DNA of 64,000 nt from CAVZZG01 sp963779685. Lineage in GTDB: Bacteria > Actinomycetota > Thermoleophilia > Gaiellales > F1-60-MAGs149. The translations under genes and the position numbers were made by a program. The stretch spans positions 930,001 through 994,000 of the forward strand of contig CAVZZG010000003.1 of NCBI GenBank assembly GCA_963779685.1. Reading direction: 5' to 3'. The notes beneath the pieces are model-generated. The model did no database searches. It was given only the letters and a program-made list of their open reading frames with translations, and was not told where the DNA came from. Of the stretch, positions 24,401 through 32,033 are shown piece by piece. How positions within the stretch are numbered: the stretch's first letter is position 1; each line of letters opens with the position of its first letter.

Positions 24401-26994
24401 CGCTCGGAGCCGAGCTCGGTGAGCCGGGCCTGCAGGTTCTCCACCTCGGCCGCGAACCGCGCCGCTCGTTCCCGCTCCTCGGCCACCACCGCCGCTGGCG
24501 CCCGCTCGACGAACGAGGCGTTCGCGAGCTTCGCGTCGGCCCGTGCCCGCTCCACCTCGGCCTCCGCCAGACGCCGGACGATCTTGTCGCGGAGACCCGC
24601 GGCGAGCGCGGCACCGCCGACCAGCACGTGCGCGTCGCCGATCGCCAGCGGGACGCCGGTACCGGCGTCCTCGGCGATCGTCGCCCTGCCCAGGCCCTCC
24701 AGCAGGGCGGCCTGGCCGCGCAGCAGCCCGGCGTCGCTGCCGCCGCTGATCGTCACGGCCAGCGGTTCCCGCGGCGGCAGCCCGGCATCGGCCCGGACGC
24801 GCCGCAGCTCGGTCACGAGCGCGATCACGTTGCCGATCGCGCGCCCGGCGGTGTCGTCGACCGGGATGCCGTCAGGGGTCGGGAACGCGGTCTTCATGAG
24901 CAGCCCGCGCTGGCCGGGCAGGAAGGGCCAGATCTCCTCGGTCACGAACGGCATCACCGGGTGCAGCAGCCGGAGGCTCGTCTCCAGGACGTACAGCGCG
25001 CACTCCGAGGCCGCGCGGCGGGCATCGGCGTCGCCGCCGTACAACCGCACCTTCAGCGCCTCGAGGTACCAGTCGCACACGTCGTTCCAGACGAAGGCGT
25101 AGAGCGCCTTGGCGGCGGCGGAGAACTGGTAGGACTCGAACAGCGCGGACACCTCGGCGACGGTCTCGGCGAGCCGGGTCAGGATCCAGCGATCGACCGG
25201 CTCCGGCCCCGTGGGTACGGGTAGTGCCGCAGGGTCGACCCCCAGGAGCACCAGGCGCGAGGCGTTCCACAGCTTGTTCGCGAAGGCCCTGCCCTCGTCG
25301 ATCATGCCCTCGGCGAACCGCACATCCTGCGTCGAGCACATCTTCAGGAGGCCGTACCGGGTCGCGTCGGCGCCGTAGGTGTCGATCAGCTCCAGCGGAT
25401 CGATGCCCGTCCCCAGGGACTTCGACATGCGGCGCCCGTCCGCGGCCTGGATCGTGGAGTTGATGTAGACATCGGTGAACGGGATGTCACCGGCGAACTC
25501 GATGCCGGTGAAGATCATCCGCGCGACCCAGAGGTTGATGATGTCGCGAGCGGTCACGAGCACGTCCCCGGGGTACCAGCGCTCGAGCGACGGCGTCGAG
25601 TCGGGCCAGCCCAGCGTCGCGTAGGGCCAGAGCGCCGACGAGAACCAGGTGTCGAGCACGTCCTCGGAGCGCGTGTAGTCGCCCTCCGGCCGCTCGGCCT
25701 GGACAACGTAGGAGCCATCCGGCGCGAACCAGACCGGCAGCTGGTGGCCCCACCACAGCTGGCGCGAGATGCACCACGGCCGGATCGCCTCCATCCAGTC
25801 GAAGAAGATCTTCTCGGCCCGCCGCGGGTGGAACCGGATCGCACCGGAGCGCACGGCCGCGATCGCGCTGGCGGCCAGCTCATCCATCCGGCAGAACCAC
25901 TGGAGCGAGATCATCGGCTCGATCCGCTCGCCGGAGCGGCTGCAGAACCCGACCGAGTGGTGCAGCGGCTGTTCGGCCACGATCCGGCCCTCCGCGCGGA
26001 GGCGCTCGATGGTGCGAGCCTCGCCGGCGGCGATCGAAAGCCCTTCCCACTCCGGCACCAGGTCCGTCAGCGTGCCGTCCTCGCGCATGAACAGGTGCCA
26101 CTCCAGCCCGTGGTCGCGGCCGATCTCGAAGTCGGTTGGGTCGTGCCCGGGAGTCACCTTCAGCCCGCCCGTGCCGAAGTCCATCTCGACCCGCTCATCG
26201 CCGATCACCGGTACGGGCCGCCCGACGATGGGGATGATGGCGGTGCGGCCTATCAGGTGGTTCCAGCGGGTGTCGGCCGGATGGACCGCCACCGCGGCAT
26301 CGGCGAGGATGGTGACGGGGCGCACGGTCGCGATCGTGATGGACTCCCCACCCTCGACGTCGTAGCGCACGTGATAGAGCACGTCGTCGACATCGCGGTG
26401 CTCGACCTCGAGGTCGCTGATCGCAGTGCCGAGCTTCCACGACCAGTTGACGAGCCGCTGGTCGCGGTAGATGTAGCCGCGCTCGTGCAGCCGGACGAAC
26501 ACGTCGAGCACCGCCCGCGCGTAGTCGGGATCCATCGTGAACCGCTCCCGGCGGTAATCCATGGACGACCCGAGTCGCTTGTACTGCTCGATGATCGTCG
26601 AGCCCGTCGTCTTGCGCCACTCCCAGACGCGCTCGACGAACTGGTCGCGCCCGAGGCCCTCGCGCGTCAGTCCGTCCCGGGCCAGCTCGCGCTCGACCAC
26701 CATCTGGGTGGCGATGCCGGCGTGGTCGGTGCCGGGCTGCCAGAGGACGTTGCGGCCCTGCATCCGCTTCAGCCGGATGAGCAGGTCCTGCACCGTGCCG
26801 TTCAGCGCGTGGCCCATGTGCAGGGAGCCCGTGACGTTGGGCGGCGGCAGGCAGATGCAGTACTTCTCACCCGGATCGTCGGGCTCGGCGTCGAAGGCGC
26901 CGGCCGCGAGCCACTGCTCGAAGATGCGCCCTTCCACGGCGCCCGGCTCGTAGCGGGTGCGCTCCTCGAGTCTCGCGTGGCGCTCGGCGTCCAT
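24397..26994 (-). CDS. valS: Valyl-tRNA synthetase
   Basis: A class I synthetase of 865 residues, full length. The HIGH motif is in PPPNVTGSLHMGHAL near residues 51-65 and the KMSKS motif in RRMSKSLGTG near 515. The editing domain lies between and a C-terminal coiled coil (VEIENLQARL-like, rich in Glu/Arg) ends the protein. TAGACT lies 8 nt before the ATG, so valS has its own leaderless-type promoter 28 nt after ftsI, and no T-box is present. Confidence 0.97.
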   Translation of the reverse strand: MDAERHARLEERTRYEPGAVEGRIFEQWLAAGAFDAEPDDPGEKYCICLPPPNVTGSLHMGHALNGTVQDLLIRLKRMQGRNVLWQPGTDHAGIATQMVVERELARDGLTREGLGRDQFVERVWEWRKTTGSTIIEQYKRLGSSMDYRRERFTMDPDYARAVLDVFVRLHERGYIYRDQRLVNWSWKLGTAISDLEVEHRDVDDVLYHVRYDVEGGESITIATVRPVTILADAAVAVHPADTRWNHLIGRTAIIPIVGRPVPVIGDERVEMDFGTGGLKVTPGHDPTDFEIGRDHGLEWHLFMREDGTLTDLVPEWEGLSIAAGEARTIERLRAEGRIVAEQPLHHSVGFCSRSGERIEPMISLQWFCRMDELAASAIAAVRSGAIRFHPRRAEKIFFDWMEAIRPWCISRQLWWGHQLPVWFAPDGSYVVQAERPEGDYTRSEDVLDTWFSSALWPYATLGWPDSTPSLERWYPGDVLVTARDIINLWVARMIFTGIEFAGDIPFTDVYINSTIQAADGRRMSKSLGTGIDPLELIDTYGADATRYGLLKMCSTQDVRFAEGMIDEGRAFANKLWNASRLVLLGVDPAALPVPTGPEPVDRWILTRLAETVAEVSALFESYQFSAAAKALYAFVWNDVCDWYLEALKVRLYGGDADARRAASECALYVLETSLRLLHPVMPFVTEEIWPFLPGQRGLLMKTAFPTPDGIPVDDTAGRAIGNVIALVTELRRVRADAGLPPREPLAVTISGGSDAGLLRGQAALLEGLGRATIAEDAGTGVPLAIGDAHVLVGGAALAAGLRDKIVRRLAEAEVERARADAKLANASFVERAPAAVVAEERERAARFAAEVENLQARLTELGSER

Positions 26995-27002
26995 CGCTCC
27001 GG

Positions 27003-27008
27003 AGTCTA
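27003..27008 (-). promoter_or_regulatory. -10 element, valS
   Basis: TAGACT on the minus strand, 8 nt before the valS ATG, in the short gap after ftsI. Confidence 0.5.
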
Positions 27009-27022
27009 CGAACCCGACCCGA

Positions 27023-28816
27023 TCAGTGATGCGGCACGCCGAGGACGTGCAGAGCTCGCGACATCAGCTCGCGGAACACGGGCGCGGCCGCGTCGCCGCC
27101 GAAGTGGGAGCCGCGGCGGGGGTTGTCGACGAGCACCAGGGTCACGACCCTGGGGTCACGCGCCGGCGCGAACCCGACGAACGAGGCGATGAACTGGGAC
27201 TTGGAGTAGGTGCCGTTGACGACCTTCTGGGTGGTGCCGGTCTTGCCGGCCACCCGGTAGCCGTCGACGGCGGCCTTCACGCCCGTGCCTTCGACCGTCA
27301 CGACCTGTTCGAGCATGCGCGTCAGCTGGTGCGCCGTCTTGGCGCGGAGCATGCGGACGCGGCGGGGCACGACCGGCGAATCACCGACGACGGCGACCAC
27401 GTGCGGCTGCGTCCAGACGCCGCGGTTGGCGATCATCGCGTAGAAGGCGGCCAGCTGGATGGGCGTCACGGCCAGGCCCTGGCCGAAGGGGATGTTCCCG
27501 ATGGTGGTGCCCGACCAGGTGCGATACGGCGGCACCAGCCCGGCCGACTCCCCGGGCAGGTCGATGCCGGTGGGGTGCACGAAGCCGAACGAGGTGACGT
27601 AGGGCGCGAAGTAGAGCCCGTGACCGGCGTCGCCCGGGCCGGAGAGGCGGTCGCGCGCGATCTCGACCGCACCGACGTTGGAGGACACCCGGAGGATGTC
27701 CGTCACGGACAGCCGTTCGGTGCCATGGGGATGCGAATCGCAGATCCAGCGGTCGTACAGGTGGAGGCAGCCGGGCACGGTGAAGGTCGAGCGCGGCGTG
27801 ATCGTGCCGCGGTCGAGTCCCGCCGCCACGGTCGCGGTCTTGAACGTCGAGCCCGGCTCGAAGCGGTCGCTGATGGCCCGTAGGCGCAGCAGGTCGACGT
27901 CCGCGGCCGGGACGTCGGAGTAGGTGGCCGCGTTCTTCGGACCCGGCGCGGACGCCATCGCGAGGACGCCGCCAGTCCTCACGTCGAGGCTCAGCGCGAT
28001 CACGTGGTCGGCGCGGGTCGCGCGCAGCGTCGAGGCGACGGTTGCCTCGATGTCGGCCTGCAGCTGCGAGTCGATCGCGAGCTTGACGCGGGCGCCGTTG
28101 GTGGGCTCCTTCAGCACGATCGGCGAGGTCGCGTCGCCCCGCGCGCTCTGCTCGAAGCGCTCCGAGCCGTCGCTGCCGTGCAGTACCTGCTCGTAGCTCC
28201 GCTCCACCCCTGCGATGCCGAGGCCGTCGATGTTCGTCGTGCCGATGATCGGCAGCGCCAGGCTGCCGACGTACACGCGCTTCTGCTCCGGCACGAACGT
28301 GAGCGCCGCGAGTTTGAGCGCCTGCAGGCGCGCGGCAACCTCGGGATCGACCTGGCGGGCCAGGTCGATGTGGGCCCGGTCGACCCCGACGAGGCGCCGG
28401 TAGATGCTGTCCTGGGCGACGCCCAGCGCAGTCGCGACGGCGTGGGCCACGCTCTGGGCGGTGTCCGCCGGGAGGGGCACGTACGCGCCGATGGTGACGG
28501 CGTGCTCCGAGACCGCGAGCGGGGCATTGTTGCGGTCGACGATGGCACCGCGCGTGGAGTGCAGCACGACCTTCTCGACGTGCTCGGAGGAGGCCGCCCG
28601 AGCGTACTGGTCGTGCTCGAAGATCTGCAACTGAACGCCGCGGGCGAGCACCGCCCCGAGCAGCACCATGCAGGCGGCGAGCATGAGACGGATCCGCCGT
28701 TCCGGCGACGGACCTCGCACACGACGGCGGGGACCGCCAGGCGGCGGAGGCGACGGCGTCCGCCGCGGCGGTGGCCGGGAGGGCCGCTGGCGGCGTCTGG
28801 TCGCGGTTGCAGCCAA
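27023..28816 (-). CDS. ftsI: Penicillin-binding protein, FtsI-type transpeptidase
   Basis: A class B PBP of 597 residues that cross-links septal peptidoglycan. After a Pro/Arg-rich cytoplasmic tail, one membrane helix lies near 43-60. The catalytic motifs are S323-T-F-K, S378-S-N and K525-T-G-T. The PBP dimerisation region (RGAIVDRNNAPLA) is present. The start is a TTG at 28816, 4 nt after the ftsL stop; a later start would cut the basic tail. It is the fourth gene of mraZ-rsmH-ftsL-ftsI, but murE does not follow. Confidence 0.93.
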   Translation of the reverse strand: MAATATRRRQRPSRPPPRRTPSPPPPGGPRRRVRGPSPERRIRLMLAACMVLLGAVLARGVQLQIFEHDQYARAASSEHVEKVVLHSTRGAIVDRNNAPLAVSEHAVTIGAYVPLPADTAQSVAHAVATALGVAQDSIYRRLVGVDRAHIDLARQVDPEVAARLQALKLAALTFVPEQKRVYVGSLALPIIGTTNIDGLGIAGVERSYEQVLHGSDGSERFEQSARGDATSPIVLKEPTNGARVKLAIDSQLQADIEATVASTLRATRADHVIALSLDVRTGGVLAMASAPGPKNAATYSDVPAADVDLLRLRAISDRFEPGSTFKTATVAAGLDRGTITPRSTFTVPGCLHLYDRWICDSHPHGTERLSVTDILRVSSNVGAVEIARDRLSGPGDAGHGLYFAPYVTSFGFVHPTGIDLPGESAGLVPPYRTWSGTTIGNIPFGQGLAVTPIQLAAFYAMIANRGVWTQPHVVAVVGDSPVVPRRVRMLRAKTAHQLTRMLEQVVTVEGTGVKAAVDGYRVAGKTGTTQKVVNGTYSKSQFIASFVGFAPARDPRVVTLVLVDNPRRGSHFGGDAAAPVFRELMSRALHVLGVPHH

Positions 28817-28820
28817 GCGG

Positions 28821-29204
28821 CTACCGGAGCCGAAGCTGGTGGATGGAGTTGGGCGGAGGCTGCACCATCCCCTGCGATGCCGCGAAGGCCTCCACCTTGG
28901 CCTGCGGGAGCTGCTTGGCGATGTCGGCGACGAGGTTCTGGTTGTCCGTCAGGATCTGGCGCCGGTCACGGTCGAACCGCCCGGCCTCCATGTTCGCGCG
29001 CAGGGCCTGGATCTGGAGCGTGACGATGGCGAACAGCATCGCGCCGACGACCGCGACCAGCACGTAGGTGGGCAGCGACGCAGCCCGGCCCGAGGCGCGA
29101 GCCCGCGCGACAGGGCGCGGCTTGGCCTGGCCGGCCGGTCGCGGGCGGGGACGTGCCCGGCCGCGGTCTCGCCGCGGCCGCGTGACGTGCCCGGCGACGC
29201 TCAC
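28821..29204 (-). CDS. FtsL-like cell division protein
   Basis: A 127-residue protein with a basic Pro/Arg-rich N-terminus, one membrane helix (about 45-66) and a C-terminal coiled coil with ILTDNQNLVADIAKQLPQAK. This is the layout of FtsL/DivIC-type division proteins, which are poorly conserved in sequence. Its position between rsmH and ftsI supports FtsL. GTG 29204 overlaps the rsmH stop (GTGA). Confidence 0.8.
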   Translation of the reverse strand: MSVAGHVTRPRRDRGRARPRPRPAGQAKPRPVARARASGRAASLPTYVLVAVVGAMLFAIVTLQIQALRANMEAGRFDRDRRQILTDNQNLVADIAKQLPQAKVEAFAASQGMVQPPPNSIHQLRLR

Positions 29205-30151
29205 TGGCCCTCCAGGGGCGCGGCGGTGCGCTCCGCCACTCGCAGCCGGGCACTGGCGGCGCGCGGGTTCTCCTCGACCTCGAGCTCGCCGGGCCGTACG
29301 ACGCGCGGCGTCAGCACGCGCACCGCGGGCTCGTGCCCGCAGCCGCAGACCGGAAGGTCGGGCGGGCAGATGCAGCCGCGAGCGAGCTCCCGGAAGGTCT
29401 GCTTGACGATGCGATCCTCGAGCGAGTGGAACGAGATGACCGCGATGCGCCCACCGGGCACGAGCAGGCCGAGGGCCTCGCCGAGACCCTGCTCGAGCGA
29501 GCCGAGCTCGTCGTTGACCGCGATCCGGAGGGCCTGGAACACGCGCTTCGCCGGATGGCCCTGGCCGAAAGCGGCGGGCGCGGGGATCGCGCGGCGGACG
29601 GTCTCGACGAGGTCGCCCGACCGGACGAAGGGCTGCGTCTTGCGCCGCCGGACGATGGCGCGCGCGATCTGGGAGGCGTAGCGCTCCTCGCCGTAGCGGT
29701 GGATCAACCGGCTCAGCTCGCCTTCCGGCAGCTCGTTGACGAGATCCGCGGCCGTGCGACGGTCGGTCGGGTCCATCCGCATGTCGAGCGGCGCGTCGAC
29801 GGCGTAGGCGAAGCCGCGGTCGGGCTGATCGATCTGCATCGACGACACGCCGAGGTCGAGCAGGACGGCGTCGGCCCGGGTGCCGGTGGCCGCGAGGTTG
29901 CGCAGTGCCAGCGCGAAGTTGCCCCGTACGAACCGCGTCCGCAGGTCCGGGTGGTCGTGGGCGAACGCCGTGTAGTGGCGCTTGACGCCCGGGTCGCGGT
30001 CGACGGCGATGTAGCAGCCGCGGCCGTCCATCGCCTCCGCCAGCAGGCGGGCGTGGCCGCCCGCACCGAAGGTCGCGTCGACGACCGTCATGCCGGGCTC
30101 GAGATCGAGCCAGGCGACGACCTCTCGATGCAGCACCGGGATGTGCGGCAT
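29201..30151 (-). CDS. rsmH: 16S rRNA (cytosine-1402-N4)-methyltransferase
   Basis: A 316-residue SAM-dependent methyltransferase of the MraW/RsmH family. HIPVLHREVV opens the protein, the SAM loop is VDATFGAGGH near 24-33, and LLDLGVSSMQIDQPDRGF and FHSLEDRIVK are conserved. The ATG at 30151 gives the family N-terminus and lies just after the mraZ stop; an upstream ATG at 30190 would overlap mraZ. Confidence 0.96.
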   Translation of the reverse strand: MPHIPVLHREVVAWLDLEPGMTVVDATFGAGGHARLLAEAMDGRGCYIAVDRDPGVKRHYTAFAHDHPDLRTRFVRGNFALALRNLAATGTRADAVLLDLGVSSMQIDQPDRGFAYAVDAPLDMRMDPTDRRTAADLVNELPEGELSRLIHRYGEERYASQIARAIVRRRKTQPFVRSGDLVETVRRAIPAPAAFGQGHPAKRVFQALRIAVNDELGSLEQGLGEALGLLVPGGRIAVISFHSLEDRIVKQTFRELARGCICPPDLPVCGCGHEPAVRVLTPRVVRPGELEVEENPRAASARLRVAERTAAPLEGQ

Positions 30152-30152
30152 C

Positions 30153-30590
30153 TCAGCGGCCGGATTCGGATGCCACACGCTCGGCAACACCTTCGACCCT
30201 CCCCTCGATCATCGCCATCGACTGGCGGTAGGTGGCGCGGTCCCAGATCTCGATCCGGTCACCGGACCCGGTCACGACGACATCGCGTGAGAGGCCCGCG
30301 TGGTCCATCAGATGCGACGGGATGCCGACCCGGCCCTGGGCGTCGAGCTCGGCGAGGCTGGCGTAGTTCTCGAACTGGCGACGCATCTGGCGACCCTCGA
30401 CGGTGAGCTCGTCGAACCGGCCGAGCTGGACGTCTCGGAAGGTCTGCCACGACCCGACGTCGAATACGGCGAGGCAGCCGTCGAAGCCGCGGGTGATCAC
30501 GGCCCCGGCCTCGAAAGGCTCACGGAGCTTCGCCGGGATCGTGACCCGGTTCTTGTCATCCAGTCTCTGCTCGAAGATTCCCAGCAACAC
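30153..30590 (-). CDS. mraZ: Transcriptional regulator MraZ
   Basis: A 145-residue AbrB-type DNA-binding protein with two MraZ repeats: residues 9-21 (RLDDKNRVTIPAK) and about 82-94 (ELDAQGRVGIPSH). MraZ represses its own dcw operon by binding TGGGN repeats, and such repeats lie directly upstream. The start is a GTG at 30590. It is the first gene of mraZ-rsmH-ftsL-ftsI. Confidence 0.95.
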   Translation of the reverse strand: MLLGIFEQRLDDKNRVTIPAKLREPFEAGAVITRGFDGCLAVFDVGSWQTFRDVQLGRFDELTVEGRQMRRQFENYASLAELDAQGRVGIPSHLMDHAGLSRDVVVTGSGDRIEIWDRATYRQSMAMIEGRVEGVAERVASESGR

Positions 30591-30600
30591 GACAGCAACT

Positions 30601-30645
30601 CACCACCACACCCCACTTCGCCCCACTCTACCCCACATTCCCCCA
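30601..30645 (-). promoter_or_regulatory. MraZ-binding boxes
   Basis: On the minus strand TGGGG occurs four times at exact 10-bp spacing (30645, 30635, 30625 and 30615 as 5' ends), followed by TGGTG at 30605. Helically phased TGGG repeats are the known MraZ operator. They overlap the spacer, -10 and early transcribed region of the mraZ promoter, consistent with autorepression. Confidence 0.85.
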
Positions 30646-30653
30646 CCTTGCAA
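30625..30653 (-). promoter_or_regulatory. mraZ core promoter
   Basis: TTGCAA (30648-30653) and TAGAGT (30625-30630) on the minus strand are separated by 17 nt, a sigma-70-type layout. The -10 box is interleaved with the MraZ boxes. Transcription would start near 30618, giving a leader of about 28 nt. Confidence 0.6.
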
Positions 30654-30669
30654 GTATTCCAGTGTGATA

Positions 30670-30683
30670 CGAACATGTGTTCG
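30670..30683. promoter_or_regulatory. LexA-type SOS box upstream of mraZ
   Basis: CGAAC-ATGT-GTTCG matches the Gram-positive LexA consensus (CGAAC-N4-GTTCG) at all ten defined positions. It lies 17 bp upstream of the mraZ -35 box. No other gene start is nearby; the aminopeptidase gene to the right ends toward it. Confidence 0.6.
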
Positions 30684-30788
30684 GTCGATGCGGCCGCAAG
30701 ACTCGCCCCGTGAACGTCCACGGCGGCGCCTGGAAGTCGGTCCAGCGCGCGGGGGGACTCCGGGTCGGGTTGGTACGTCCCGGGCGAG

Positions 30789-30807
30789 CCGTCGGCTACG
30801 CCGACGG
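30789..30807 (-). terminator. Hairpin after the M29 aminopeptidase gene
   Basis: CCGTCGGC-tac-GCCGACGG, an 8-bp perfect stem 9 nt past the stop codon of the aminopeptidase gene. There is no U-tract, so a terminator or RNA-stabilising role is inferred. Confidence 0.4.
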
Positions 30808-30815
30808 GGAATGCG

Positions 30816-32012
30816 TCAGCTGAGCACCCAGGCGTCGCCGCGGATGATCGGCGTCGCGGCGCCGGCCGTGTCGAGCCCATCGACCTCGACCTCCGGCGAG
30901 CCGACCATGAAGTCGGTGTGCACCACCGAGACCGACAGCCCGGCGGCCCAGCGTTCGTCCCGGTCGAGGTCGCGCGCGCCCTCGACGGCGTCGGGATAGG
31001 CTGAGCCGTAGGCGATGTGGCAGGCCGCGTTCTCGTCGAACAGGGTCTCGCCGAAGATCACGCCGGCCCGGCGCACACCGGACTCCCCGGCCACCAGGGC
31101 GACCTCGCCGAACATCGAGGCGCCCTCGTCGCGGGCGACCTGCCCGCGGACAGTGCCGGCACCGTTCCGGGCCTCGATCCGTTCGATCCGCCCGGCCCGC
31201 ACGGTCATCTCGAGCCCCTCCACGACGACGCCCTCGCAGAGCAACGGCAGGGTGGCGCTCACGACCCCGTCGGCGCGGCGCCGGTCCGGCGACGTGAAGA
31301 TCTCCTCGGTGGGCATGTTGACCACGCACGCGACGCCGGCGCGGGTCGTCTCGGTGCCGCTCTTCCAGCGCGATCCCGGCAGCAGCCCGACGGTCAGGTC
31401 GGTGCCGGGACCGCGGAACCGGATCGCGTCGAAGGTGCGCTCGTCGAGCAGCGCGCTGCGCTCCGCCAGCCGCGCGAGATGCTCGCGCCAGGCCTGCACC
31501 GGGTCGGGCTGGTCGAGCCGGACGGCCGACGCCACGGCCTCCCAGAGCCTGTCCACGTCAGGTTCGCCGAAGATCGCCTCGGCCCAGCCCGCGTTCGGGA
31601 AGCAGCAGATCACCCACTGCATCGTCCCCTCCTGCTGGCCCCGCCGGATGACCTGATTCACGGGCATGGCGTCGCGCGCGGCCCGCTCCGGATCGGCGGC
31701 CGACAGCAGGCCCGGCCGGGGATCGCCCTCGATACGGATGTAGACGCCTCCGTCCCGGCCCGCCTCGGACCGCTGGTCGAGCCACGGCGGCGCCCAGTCG
31801 AGTGATTCCACCGGGGCGGCCAGGAGGCGTGCGAGCTTGACGTGCGGATCGAAGTACCAGACGTCCACGTAGCGGGCACCTGCCGCGTAGGCGGCGCGAG
31901 CGAGTGCGCGGGCGAACTCGGCGTGCTCGACGTGGGCGTTGACGAGCACGGTCTGACCTGGCTGGACGTTGGCGCCCACCCGGATCACGAGGTCGGCGTA
32001 GCGGTCGATCAT
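30816..32012 (-). CDS. M29 family aminopeptidase
   Basis: A 398-residue metallo-aminopeptidase of the thermophilic M29 family (AmpS/PepS/aminopeptidase T). The expected metal ligands are visible: Glu in CEGVVVEG, Glu in GASMFGEVALV, His in ACHIAYGSAYPD and His/Asp in VVHTDFMVG. It releases N-terminal residues from peptides in the cytosol. ATG 32012 is preferred to ATG 32024 because TATGCT sits 7 nt upstream of it. Confidence 0.93.
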   Translation of the reverse strand: MIDRYADLVIRVGANVQPGQTVLVNAHVEHAEFARALARAAYAAGARYVDVWYFDPHVKLARLLAAPVESLDWAPPWLDQRSEAGRDGGVYIRIEGDPRPGLLSAADPERAARDAMPVNQVIRRGQQEGTMQWVICCFPNAGWAEAIFGEPDVDRLWEAVASAVRLDQPDPVQAWREHLARLAERSALLDERTFDAIRFRGPGTDLTVGLLPGSRWKSGTETTRAGVACVVNMPTEEIFTSPDRRRADGVVSATLPLLCEGVVVEGLEMTVRAGRIERIEARNGAGTVRGQVARDEGASMFGEVALVAGESGVRRAGVIFGETLFDENAACHIAYGSAYPDAVEGARDLDRDERWAAGLSVSVVHTDFMVGSPEVEVDGLDTAGAATPIIRGDAWVLS

Positions 32013-32019
32013 CGGCCGC

Positions 32020-32025
32020 AGCATA
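32020..32025 (-). promoter_or_regulatory. -10 element, M29 aminopeptidase
   Basis: TATGCT on the minus strand, 7 nt before the ATG at 32012. Confidence 0.5.
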
Positions 32026-32033
32026 CGCCGGGT

